Origin: Promethearchaeota archaeon
GTDB taxonomy: Archaea; Asgardarchaeota; Lokiarchaeia; Sigyniarchaeales; SOKP01
Assembly: GCA_030606095.1 (NCBI GenBank)
Contig: JAUWHC010000005.1
Location: forward strand, 1-23,527
DNA length: 23,527 nt
Direction: 5' to 3'
The position numbers were made by a program, and so were the translations under genes. Each line of letters opens with the position of its first letter. The stretch's first letter is position 1. Of the stretch, positions 1 to 6,363 are shown piece by piece. A model generated the notes under the pieces. That model ran no database searches and was not told the origin of the DNA. It saw nothing but the letters and a program-made list of their open reading frames with translations.

Positions 1-19
1 AATTGAGATGATATAAAAA

Positions 20-508
20 ATGAGCGGGGCAAAAGATTTTAGATATTTAATACCAGAACGTATCTTTAAACAAATCACTGACAGAGCCACAGAAGTTTAT
101 CCCAACATTGAAAATTACTGGATTTTTGCGGATCGTAAAGAAAACTTCGGAATAGTTAATAAATTTATTATCAATCCAGATTTGAGAAAAACCAAAACTC
201 ACGTAAAACCTAGAAGTTGGATGCGATATAAGAAATCGAAAATCTACAATATGCGGAAGTTTAAACAAGAGCTTGGAGTAGATATAGTTTGGCAGGCTCA
301 TACACACCCTTCAGGAAGCGATAAATTACACCCGATCGATAAAAAAATTTTAAAATATCTCTCAAATGGTGTAATGATAATCATAATTCCTAATCTTCCC
401 GAAAATGATCCTCCTTTAAAAGCTCATTTAGTCGGTTGGTATTACGATAAGCGATACACAAAGAAGCCAATCATCGAGAAAATGGTGTTCGAGATAATCC
501 AAGAGTGA
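20..508 (+). CDS. Divergent JAMM/MPN (JAB) domain protein
   Basis: A 162-residue protein that consists essentially of one MPN/JAB fold. The segment WQAHTHPSGSDKLHPID (91-107) matches the JAMM zinc-metalloprotease signature H-x-H-P-x6-S-x2-D: H94, H96 and D107 fall exactly on the zinc-ligand positions. The usual Ser is His104. Glu31 is the likely upstream catalytic Glu, but the glycine-rich strand that normally follows it is replaced by NYWIFADRKE. Family members remove ubiquitin-like modifiers or process sulfur-carrier proteins; whether this one is active cannot be told. There is no signal peptide or membrane segment. No ubiquitin-like or E1 gene lies nearby in the window. The ATG is preceded by a weak GATGAT element, and a T-rich stretch follows the stop. 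Confidence is good for the fold and low for the substrate. Confidence 0.75.
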   Translation: MSGAKDFRYLIPERIFKQITDRATEVYPNIENYWIFADRKENFGIVNKFIINPDLRKTKTHVKPRSWMRYKKSKIYNMRKFKQELGVDIVWQAHTHPSGSDKLHPIDKKILKYLSNGVMIIIIPNLPENDPPLKAHLVGWYYDKRYTKKPIIEKMVFEIIQE

Positions 509-657
509 TTTTGAGCTTTAATTTCTCTCTTTTCTTTTTAAAATTTAGTTTTTTCTAATTAATGAAATCAAGCAAAACTTTTATCAATACATACTATGAA
601 TATTATTAACCCTAACGATATTCAAATTAGTTTAATTAGAAATAAGAGCATGATATT

Positions 658-1803
658 ATGGAAACAGACGACCAAAATATTATTAAAAATGAACTAATCG
701 AGATTAATAAAGAACCATATTTCCAAGTCGATTTTTTAAAAGCGATAATGATATTTTTGGTTATTTTTGATCACACCATTCCTTTGACCGTCAAAGGAAT
801 GATGGGGGTTGCGCTTTGGGAAAGAATATCGATACCAGTATTTCTAGTTATTATGGGTTTCAATATGGGTTTATCGTTTAGACGAAGAGGAGAAACTTCA
901 TTAAAAAAATTATATTCTCGGAGCTATTTTAAAAGGAAATTTTGGCGTTACATATTTCCTTTTCTCATTTTATATTTATTATCAACTTTCGTTGGCCTAT
1001 TGATTAGTGGTTTTAACTTTTCTGCGTTAAACCAATATCAACATGGATGGCATTATATTCACTTATTTATTGGCATTTTACCTTTTTGGGGTCCGGGAAA
1101 TTGGTTTATCCCCGTGATTTTTGGAACTATTTTAATTATGCCCTTGTTGTACAAGGGATTTTCTGGAAAACTTCAATGGCGAATATTAACACTTATATTA
1201 TGCTATCTTATAGAATTAAGTCTTCAGTTAGGATTCTTTTTTACTTTTGGTCCGCCCCCATTTCCTTCTTGGGAAGCGTTTTATATTAATTTATTCATTG
1301 TCACCAGTCCATTATTCATGCTTTCTGCGATCGGATTGGGAATGTGGTTTTCAAGGAACCCTGATCTATTTGCCAAACAAAATATCTTTATGTGGATTCT
1401 CTTTCCATTGAGTCTTTTTTATTTAATTTTATATTTTTTTGGTTTTAGATTCGATTTCATAAGAGGTGACTACAATTTATTTGTATTTCCTTACTCTGCA
1501 TTTCTTTTTTTAGTTGCGATCAAAATGCTCCCTAAGAAAGGGAATAATGCAATTGCTAAAGCAATCTCTTGGATTGGTAAATCGACATATCACATATTAT
1601 TAACACAAATTTTATACTTTGGGATTATTGTGTGGTTATATGGAGATCATTATCGAGCAAGCATCTTTGGAATCAATTTTAGCGACGATATAATAATTTT
1701 TGGATATTTACTAATCAATTGGGCAATATGTATCCCAGCAGGCGTTTTTTGGTATTACTTAGAAAACAAGCTAAGAAAATTTCATCTAAACAAAAAGTAT
1801 TGA
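658..1803 (+). CDS. Acyltransferase-3 family membrane protein
   Basis: A 381-residue polytopic membrane protein. Residues 22-40 contain the family opening: a VDFLKAIMIFLVIFDH helix carrying the conserved His39, followed by PVFLVIMGFNMGLSFRRR and a basic loop. About ten hydrophobic helices can be counted to the C terminus. The family (OafA/NodX-like, also related to heparan-alpha-glucosaminide acetyltransferases) moves acetyl or other acyl groups from the cytoplasm onto glycans or lipids at the membrane. The substrate cannot be inferred, because no glycan or lipid synthesis genes are adjacent. The gene stands alone, with about 150 bp of AT-rich DNA upstream and long T-tracts downstream. The ATG at 658 gives a short hydrophilic N-terminal tail before helix 1, which is normal for the family. 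Confidence 0.8.
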   Translation: METDDQNIIKNELIEINKEPYFQVDFLKAIMIFLVIFDHTIPLTVKGMMGVALWERISIPVFLVIMGFNMGLSFRRRGETSLKKLYSRSYFKRKFWRYIFPFLILYLLSTFVGLLISGFNFSALNQYQHGWHYIHLFIGILPFWGPGNWFIPVIFGTILIMPLLYKGFSGKLQWRILTLILCYLIELSLQLGFFFTFGPPPFPSWEAFYINLFIVTSPLFMLSAIGLGMWFSRNPDLFAKQNIFMWILFPLSLFYLILYFFGFRFDFIRGDYNLFVFPYSAFLFLVAIKMLPKKGNNAIAKAISWIGKSTYHILLTQILYFGIIVWLYGDHYRASIFGINFSDDIIIFGYLLINWAICIPAGVFWYYLENKLRKFHLNKKY

Positions 1804-1841
1804 AAGTAAAAGAAGTGTGGTTTTAGAATTATCACATTGAA

Positions 1842-1866
1842 TTTTTTTTTAATTTTTCTTTTTTTA
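1842..1866 (+). terminator. Oligo-T terminator candidate
   Basis: Three closely spaced T-runs (9, 5 and 7 T's, broken by short A or C interruptions) lie about 40 bp after the acyltransferase stop and before the tRNA pair. Archaeal RNA polymerase terminates at such oligo-T tracts without needing a hairpin. The call rests on composition and position only. Confidence 0.45.
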
Positions 1867-1921
1867 ATTTCAATACAGATCAAATACGCAATACAATGAA
1901 AAAGTATTAAAATTTTAGATA

Positions 1922-1930
1922 TTTATATGT
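1922..1930 (+). promoter_or_regulatory. Possible TATA box for the tRNA pair
   Basis: The sequence tttatatgt resembles an archaeal TATA element and would place transcription start near 1950, about 15 bp before the mature 5' end of tRNA-Ser. A second TATA-like string (tttataaaa, about 1949-1957) lies too close to the tRNA to act at the usual distance of about 25 bp. Weak evidence in AT-rich DNA. Confidence 0.3.
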
Positions 1931-1988
1931 AAAATATACCATTTAAAGTTTATAAAAACAGCAAGCAATCGTCGCTTAGCCTGGTAGA

Positions 1989-2005
1989 ACGGAAAAGCGT
2001 GCCGA
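1989..2005 (+). other. BHB intron in the D-loop of tRNA-Ser
   Basis: A 17-nt intron. Exon GGTA (1983-1986) pairs with intron TGCC (2000-2003) as a 4-bp central helix that includes one T-G wobble. It is flanked by 3-nt bulges GA^A (1987-1989) and GA^A (2004-2006), each cut after the second base. The intron's own helix is only 2 bp (CG/CG) around a GAAAAG loop, so this is a minimal BHB. Removal restores a normal GCTT/AAGC D-stem. Confidence 0.75.
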
Positions 2006-2053
2006 AAGCGCCGGATTGCTAATCCGGTGTCCAAACGGACTCGTGGGTTCGAA

Positions 2054-2082
2054 TATCCCATTGATTACAATGAGATCGGGAC
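2054..2082 (+). other. BHB intron in the T-loop of tRNA-Ser
   Basis: A 29-nt intron at about tRNA position 59/60. The outer helix is the T-stem GTGGG/CCCAC. The central 4 bp pair T2048-G2051 with C2077-G2080 (two wobbles). The 3-nt bulges are AA^T (2052-2054) and AC^T (2081-2083). The inner helix is ATC-C-CATTG with CAATG-A-GAT around an ATTA loop. Cutting after the second base of each bulge gives the canonical T-loop TTCGAAT. Confidence 0.85.
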
Positions 2083-2142
2083 TCCCACCGATTGCGTTCT
2101 TATAACATTTAAAAATCAAGGGCCCATGGTCTAGTGGTTATG

Positions 2143-2170
2143 ATTCAGTTTTTTAGAAATTGAATAATAG
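2143..2170 (+). other. BHB intron in the D-arm of tRNA-Val
   Basis: A 28-nt intron. The central helix pairs GTTA (2137-2140) with TAAT (2165-2168). The 3-nt bulges are TG^A (2141-2143) and AG^A (2169-2171). A strong inner helix pairs TTCAGTTT (2144-2151) with AAATTGAA (2157-2164) with one wobble and a 5-nt loop. Excision restores the GTC/GAC D-stem. Confidence 0.82.
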
Positions 2171-2180
2171 ACGTCTCGCT

Positions 2181-2210
2181 AGTATGATATGATTCGTGTT
2201 ATACCGCGAA
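2181..2210 (+). other. BHB intron at 33/34 of tRNA-Val
   Basis: A 30-nt intron in the anticodon loop. The inner helix pairs GTATGATAT (2182-2190) with GTGTTATAC (2196-2204), 9 bp including wobbles, around a 5-nt loop. The bulges are CT^A (2179-2181) and AA^T (2209-2211). The central helix CTCG/CGCG has one mismatch (T2176-C2207), so the motif is slightly relaxed. Splicing gives loop CT-TAC-AC. The site lies between T33 and base 34 rather than the common 37/38. Confidence 0.78.
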
Positions 2211-2263
2211 TACACCGAGAAGGTCGGGAGTTCAATCCTCCCTGGGCCCACCATTTTTCCATT

Positions 2264-3049
2264 CTATACAAATAGTTTTCTGATTCTTTCAGGTCTAATT
2301 GCGCTCAACTTACAATTTTTAAGGTATTTACCGATATCTGCAATAATTCCTGGAGCGGTTGTGTTTTGTCTTAGAATCACGATATTCTCAAGAAATCCAA
2401 ATCGCTCTATTGACGCGATGTCTCGATAATGACCGGTCCTTATAAGAGCTTTTTTGAACTGACCTTTTGTTTCACCGCTTACAAAAACACCTTCGAGATT
2501 TTCCAGAACTAATTTACCGTATAGTGCTAAAGTCTTCTGATCTAGATTGCCTTGTATTTGTTCTTTTTCTTTATCGATTGAAGTAATTTTTATATAAACA
2601 GGAAAATGATCGATAAAATCGTAATTTTTAATAATCTCTGGTAGCGAAACATCCCTTCCTTTACACAATTGTTTTCTAAGAGCGTGAAGATTAAGCAGAA
2701 CATCCGTTTTAGGGTTTAAAATAGCGCAATCCACAAAAATTCCAAACCCTACCTTCCCTACATCTAATAAGACTCCTTTATACGTTTGATTTATTTCAAT
2801 ATTATCGAACTCAACGATAGTTCCAACTTCTTTTTTAAATAAATTAAGAAGGAAGATTTCTTCTGGTCCCGATATTAGAATCTCAACTCTATCGTCAAAT
2901 TGTCTTACTTTTTTTATTTGGACTTTTGTATTTGGAAAGCTTTGAGCTAATTCGTTCAAATATTTTCGATATCTTATTGAAATTTCTGTTTTATCTTTAT
3001 CTGTATAGATGTTATAAATTTTATCGTATAGAACTAAATTTTTTACCAT
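2264..3049 (-). CDS. Conserved archaeal protein, DUF2110-like
   Basis: A 261-residue soluble protein of unknown function. The middle section (about 73-118), GTIVEFDNIEINQTYKGVLL and VGKVGFGIFVDCAI, looks like an S1/OB-type beta-barrel with the glycine pattern of RNA-binding domains. The C-terminal part, GFLENIVILRQNTTAPGIIA followed by DIGKYL, matches my recollection of the archaeal DUF2110 family, but that match is from memory. The start is ATG with no clear ribosome-binding site. It points away from the profilin-like gene, with 186 bp of AT-rich DNA between them, and converges on tRNA-Val. An RNA-related role is only suggested by the barrel-like segment. Another archaeal S1-like family is possible. 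Confidence 0.6.
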   Translation of the reverse strand: MVKNLVLYDKIYNIYTDKDKTEISIRYRKYLNELAQSFPNTKVQIKKVRQFDDRVEILISGPEEIFLLNLFKKEVGTIVEFDNIEINQTYKGVLLDVGKVGFGIFVDCAILNPKTDVLLNLHALRKQLCKGRDVSLPEIIKNYDFIDHFPVYIKITSIDKEKEQIQGNLDQKTLALYGKLVLENLEGVFVSGETKGQFKKALIRTGHYRDIASIERFGFLENIVILRQNTTAPGIIADIGKYLKNCKLSAIRPERIRKLFV

Positions 3050-3235
3050 AAAAATTCCTAAATATAGAAATATGAATCATAAAAATAATTATTATAATGG
3101 TAAGTATAGCGTAATATTTCTTATTTTCTCTTATTATATCAGTCATTTTTAACTTAATTTCGTTCTGATAAAATTTAAATTGATGAACTTTTATGATATT
3201 TTAAAGAAAAACATAAGAATTTGTTGATATGAATC

Positions 3236-3607
3236 ATGGAACAACAACGATTTAATTATTTAGTTGAAGAACTAAGAAAATACGACGGTACGGAAGAGAT
3301 TTTCTTATTGGATTCTAACGGTGAGATTCTTTTTAAATCCGAAGAATTCTCCTTATCAAACGAAGAAGCTAAAGCTATGCTTGTAGCGTGGAAACAAAAA
3401 GAACCAGCTCTCAACTTTCAGGACTATAGGTTTGCGATATTAAAAAATGATGACATTCAATTAGCGGCAAAAAATATAGCGGGGGGGAAGGGTAATATAG
3501 TTGGATCGATAACAAAAGGCGGAGATTACCTCATTGCACATACTCGAGACGAAGGTCTGATTTTACTTGAGTGGTCAATTTTTATCAATAAAGTTGCTTG
3601 GAGTTAA
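3236..3607 (+). CDS. Profilin-like protein (Asgard-type profilin candidate)
   Basis: A 123-residue single-domain protein. The N-terminal helix (QQRFNYLVEELRKYDGTEE) is followed by a strand pair (IFLLDSNGEILFKSEEFSLS) and a helix with NEEAKAMLVAWK. The C-terminal half reads ALNFQDYRFAILKNDD, then GNIVGSITKGGDYLIAHTRD, then a final amphipathic helix. This order resembles profilin: a G-x-K/R-F-x-V/I-I/L-R-x-D-D strand, G-x-x-V/I-x-K/T, a hydrophobic strand and a C-terminal helix. Asgard archaea encode profilins that regulate actin-like proteins, so the role would be cytoskeletal. A Roadblock/longin-type fold is the main alternative. It is monocistronic. A 12-bp palindrome (3615-3626) follows the stop. 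Confidence 0.55.
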   Translation: MEQQRFNYLVEELRKYDGTEEIFLLDSNGEILFKSEEFSLSNEEAKAMLVAWKQKEPALNFQDYRFAILKNDDIQLAAKNIAGGKGNIVGSITKGGDYLIAHTRDEGLILLEWSIFINKVAWS

Positions 3608-3614
3608 ACTGTTT

Positions 3615-3626
3615 GGAGAATTCTCC
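3615..3626. repeat. 12-bp perfect palindrome after the profilin-like gene
   Basis: GGAGAATTCTCC lies 8 bp after the stop codon and is followed within about 20 bp by T-rich DNA. As RNA it would give only a 4-bp stem with an AATT loop, so it is a weak terminator candidate and may be chance. Confidence 0.3.
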
Positions 3627-3750
3627 TAATTATTGTCAAGTCTTTTAAAATTACGTTTTATTTCTTTTTATTTATATCCCGAATTTGAGCAAATAGATTT
3701 TATTTTTTATTATGAATTTGTGTTCAAAAGCTAATACTTTATTTAGACAA

Positions 3751-3759
3751 AATATAAAT
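3751..3759 (+). promoter_or_regulatory. Possible TATA box for psmA operon
   Basis: The string aatataaat lies about 80 bp before the psmA start, within 230 bp of gene-free DNA (3608-3837) that is extremely AT-rich. It would give a leader of about 50-55 nt. Other A/T strings nearby could serve equally well. Nothing else is recognisable in this gap. Confidence 0.25.
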
Positions 3760-3837
3760 TTTATTAAAAATTTCAATATTTTAATTAGTAAAAAAAAAAT
3801 TAGATAATTAATTAAAAATTAAAAAGGGATAAATATC

Positions 3838-4560
3838 ATGTTCCAGCAAGCAGGACGAGGGTATGACATGGCTATAACTCAGTTTTCTCCAGAGGGGAGG
3901 CTGTTTCAGGTCGAGTACGCTATAGAAGCCGTGAGAAGAGGAACAACGGCTATTGTCTGTAGGAATAGTCACTCCGTTGTTTTTGCCGTTGAAAAAAAGA
4001 GTTCCGAACTTCAAGAAATTATTGGTTCAGAAAAAATATTTAAAGTTGACGACCACATTGGCGCAGCTATCGCTGGACTTACTGCTGATGCTAGGGTGCT
4101 TATTGACCGAGCAAGAGTTCAGGCACAAGTTAATATTTTAAATTACGACGAGAAAATTTCGGTTAAAGATAGTACGCTTAATATCTGCGAATATCTCCAA
4201 CTTTTCACGCAGAACGCAGGTGTGAGACCTTTTGGAGTGAGTTTCCTCATAGCTGGAATTGATCCAGGTAATGAAAAGAGAGCTGTCCTCTATTTGACGG
4301 ATCCTAGTGGTGCAAGTTGGGGATATAAAGCTTTTGCGATAGGTGCAGGTGCAACTGAAGCGCGGGTTTACCTTGAAGAAAATTATAAAGAAGATATTAG
4401 TGATGATGAATTAAAATTATTGCCTTTAAGAACTTTAAAAGAATTAATGGGTGATAATTTAAATAAAGAAACTTGTGATGTAGCTTTCATTATGAAAGAC
4501 GATATTAAATTTAAATTATTAAGTGATGAAGAAAAGGAAGATTTATTGAATAAATTATAA
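3838..4560 (+). CDS. psmA: 20S proteasome alpha subunit
   Basis: A 240-residue structural subunit of the 20S proteasome outer ring, which gates substrate entry and docks the PAN/Cdc48-type ATPases. The N-terminal gating segment and alpha signature are intact: MFQQAGRGYDMAITQFSPEG followed by RLFQVEYAIEAVRRGTTAI. Length is normal for archaea. The catalytic N-terminal Thr of beta subunits is absent, as expected. The ATG at 3838 is chosen because it gives the full family N terminus. It is the first gene of the conserved archaeal cluster psmA-SBDS-rrp4-rrp41-rrp42, with 112 bp to the next gene. Many archaea carry RNase P genes just upstream; here there is a profilin-like gene instead. Confidence 0.97.
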   Translation: MFQQAGRGYDMAITQFSPEGRLFQVEYAIEAVRRGTTAIVCRNSHSVVFAVEKKSSELQEIIGSEKIFKVDDHIGAAIAGLTADARVLIDRARVQAQVNILNYDEKISVKDSTLNICEYLQLFTQNAGVRPFGVSFLIAGIDPGNEKRAVLYLTDPSGASWGYKAFAIGAGATEARVYLEENYKEDISDDELKLLPLRTLKELMGDNLNKETCDVAFIMKDDIKFKLLSDEEKEDLLNKL

Positions 4561-4672
4561 TCTTCTATAAAATATTTAAGGTTCAAGGTTAACCCTCATT
4601 AATTTTTATCAATTAATATAAAGCAAAAAATAGTAAAAAACGAGATCATTCAATAGTTAGTGAAAAATATAA

Positions 4673-5464
4673 ATGATTGACAGAGCAAGAATAAATTTAG
4701 GTGGTTTCATTGTTGGGCGCATAGTAAAAGAGGGGCGCACCTTTGAGATGTTATTAGCCCCGGACAAAGCATGGGAAGCCAAAAAAATCATTCGAGAAGA
4801 AATAAACAAACGTCTTATGGAAGGAAGCAAAAAATCTCGCATTTCAGCTGAAGAACTCTTAAAGAATCCTAAAGTTTCAATTGAATTAATATTTGAAAGT
4901 TTTACCGTGTTTGAAGATTTGAAAAGGGGAAAAAAAGCGACTGACGGCGATATGGAAACCGTATTTAATACCACAGACGGAAGAATTATCGCGAGCCACG
5001 TTTTATTAGAGGGAGAAATAAATTGGACTCAGACCCAACGAGATGAAGAAAGAACTAAAAAATTAAAGCAGATTATTACAATTATCACTAAAAACGCGAT
5101 AAATCCTCAAAATAAAAAACCGCACCCTTATCAAAGAATTGAAAAGGCTATAGAGGAAGCAAAAGTTAAAGTTGACTTAATGAGAAGCGCGGAAGAACAA
5201 GTTGACGATGTACTTAAACATATACGAGCAATTATACCTATTCGAATGGAGCAAGTGGAAATTGCGGTGAAAATTCCTTCGGCCTTTACGGCAAAGGGTT
5301 ATAATGTTGTTGCGCAATTAGCACAAATTAAAAAGGAAGAGTGGCAGTCGGATGGATCGTGGGTTTCAGTTGTTAGTTTGCCTGCAGGATTGCAAATGGA
5401 ATTGATTGATAAATTGAATAAGTTAACTCATGGACGAGTTCAAACTAAGTTAATGAAATCCTAA
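4673..5464 (+). CDS. SBDS/Sdo1 ribosome maturation protein
   Basis: A 263-residue member of the SBDS family, which in eukaryotes releases eIF6/Tif6 from the 60S subunit with EFL1; the archaeal proteins are thought to act in large-subunit maturation. The N-terminal domain (about 1-95) has LGGFIVGRIVKEGRTFEML and the KAWEAKKIIREEINKRL helix. A central helical domain contains HPYQRIEKAIEEAKVKVDL, and the C-terminal ferredoxin-like domain includes IPIRMEQVEIAVKIPSAFTA. The protein is somewhat longer than typical archaeal SBDS because of the 38-50 linker (EGSKKSRISAEELLKNPK region) and the C-terminal tail. Its place between psmA and rrp4 is the conserved one. A GTGA element precedes the ATG by about 10 nt. 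Confidence 0.95.
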   Translation: MIDRARINLGGFIVGRIVKEGRTFEMLLAPDKAWEAKKIIREEINKRLMEGSKKSRISAEELLKNPKVSIELIFESFTVFEDLKRGKKATDGDMETVFNTTDGRIIASHVLLEGEINWTQTQRDEERTKKLKQIITIITKNAINPQNKKPHPYQRIEKAIEEAKVKVDLMRSAEEQVDDVLKHIRAIIPIRMEQVEIAVKIPSAFTAKGYNVVAQLAQIKKEEWQSDGSWVSVVSLPAGLQMELIDKLNKLTHGRVQTKLMKS

Positions 5465-5553
5465 CCAAATAATTTTTAACTAATTTTCCTTCATGGTTTT
5501 TTACGATAATTAATCAAATGTATAAATTATAAATAGAGAGTGATTAGAAATAA

Positions 5554-6363
5554 ATGGAAAATGAAGAAGATGAATTAATAGAAGAAACTATTACAGATAA
5601 TGATGAAGGTGAAGAAACAGCTGAATTCGAAGGTGAAGATATTTCCCGGGAGGTTGTCGTGCCAGGAGAGGTATTGACAGAAGATATAAAAAAATTTTTA
5701 CCCGGAAGAGGTACAATTTTAAATAAAGAAAGAACAAAAATAATATCTTTAAATATTGGTTTAAAGCAGATTAATAAAAATTACGTTAATGTTATCCCTC
5801 TTAAAGGGTTTTATACCCCTCGAGCAGGAGACAAGATTATTGCTTTAGTTACAGATAAAAACCCCGTCAAATATAGGTGCGACATTAACGCTAAAGATGA
5901 AGGGGTTTTAAAACCAAGAAATACAGAAAAAAGAGGTAAATCGAGGGGATTTAGAGGGGGAGGTTCAGAACATGCAGCTCCTTCAACTGACAAGTATCAA
6001 ATTGGAGATATATTAATTGTTAAAGTACTTTCTGCAGATCGTCTAAATCAACCTGAATTAACAACCGTTGGTCAATATTTAGGCAAAAGAAGAGATGGCA
6101 TAGTTATCTCAATTGATCCTCCAAAAATTCCACGAGTTATTGGACGTAATGGTTCTATGATTAAAATGTTAAAAAATTTGACTAAAAGTAATATATTTGT
6201 AACGCAAAATGGGCGTATTTGGTTAAAAGGTGAAAATATTGCTTATGAAAGGTTATTAATTGACGCAATAAAGAAAATTGAAAGAGAAGCCCATACAGTT
6301 GGGTTAACAGACCGAATTACAGAATATATTAATAATGAAAAAAAGATAAGAGGTATAAATTAA
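5554..6363 (+). CDS. rrp4: Exosome RNA-binding subunit Rrp4
   Basis: A 269-residue cap subunit of the archaeal exosome, which binds RNA and feeds it to the Rrp41-Rrp42 hexamer. The N-terminal domain includes VPGEVL (36-41) and a PGRGTI strand. The S1 domain runs from about 92 to 172, and the KH domain has the binding loop PRVIGRNGSMIKML (193-206) and QNGRIW. Two additions stand out. The first 31 residues are strongly acidic. The S1 domain also carries a basic, glycine/arginine-rich stretch (TEKRGKSRGFRGGGSE, 124-139) where other archaeal Rrp4 proteins have a shorter loop. The start is supported by GTGAT upstream. It abuts rrp41 with no spacer (TAA directly followed by ATG). Confidence 0.95.
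   Translation: MENEEDELIEETITDNDEGEETAEFEGEDISREVVVPGEVLTEDIKKFLPGRGTILNKERTKIISLNIGLKQINKNYVNVIPLKGFYTPRAGDKIIALVTDKNPVKYRCDINAKDEGVLKPRNTEKRGKSRGFRGGGSEHAAPSTDKYQIGDILIVKVLSADRLNQPELTTVGQYLGKRRDGIVISIDPPKIPRVIGRNGSMIKMLKNLTKSNIFVTQNGRIWLKGENIAYERLLIDAIKKIEREAHTVGLTDRITEYINNEKKIRGIN

Larger units (their letters stand above)
1965..2096 (+). tRNA. tRNA-Ser(GCT) with two BHB introns
   Basis: The acceptor stem GCAATCG (1965-1971) pairs perfectly with CGATTGC (2089-2095), with discriminator G2096 as expected for archaeal tRNA-Ser. The anticodon stem-loop is CCGGA-TTGCTAA-TCCGG (2011-2027), anticodon GCT at 2018-2020. A long variable arm with a GTCC/GGAC stem (2028-2042) confirms a class II tRNA. 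The cloverleaf closes only if two introns are removed: 17 nt in the D-loop (1989-2005) and 29 nt in the T-loop (2054-2082). The D-arm then becomes GCTT-AGCCTGGTAGA-AAGC and the T-arm GTGGG-TTCGAAT-CCCAC, giving an 86-nt tRNA. No CCA is encoded. It lies 23 bp upstream of tRNA-Val and is probably co-transcribed with it. Confidence 0.9.
2120..2253 (+). tRNA. tRNA-Val(TAC) with two BHB introns
   Basis: The acceptor stem GGGCCCA (2120-2126) pairs with TGGGCCC (2243-2249), with discriminator A2250. CCA follows at 2251-2253 and may be encoded or coincidental. The T-arm is GGGAG-TTCAATC-CTCCC (2226-2242). The anticodon stem TCTCG (2174-2178)/CGAGA (2216-2220) encloses 37 nt and must lose 30 nt. The D-arm must lose 28 nt. 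BHB-guided removal (2143-2170 and 2181-2210) gives D-arm GTC-TAGTGGTTAT-GAC, anticodon loop CTTACAC with anticodon TAC, and a 73-nt class I tRNA closely resembling archaeal tRNA-Val. The 3' end is only about 10 bp from the stop of the convergent DUF2110-like gene. Confidence 0.88.

Noticed and set aside
2174..2220. Reading the tRNA-Val anticodon loop with an intron at 37/38, giving anticodon AGT
   Set aside because: The BHB geometry (9-bp inner helix, 3-nt bulges) places the cut after T2180 and A2210. This yields CTTACAC, and the rest of the tRNA matches archaeal tRNA-Val.
2196..2429. Plus-strand open frame over tRNA-Val and the DUF2110-like gene
   Set aside because: It overlaps the tRNA and the end of a clear minus-strand gene, and has no family features.
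3181..3186. TGATGA as a C box of a C/D guide RNA
   Set aside because: The base before it is T rather than a purine, and no properly spaced D, C' and D' boxes were found before the profilin-like start.
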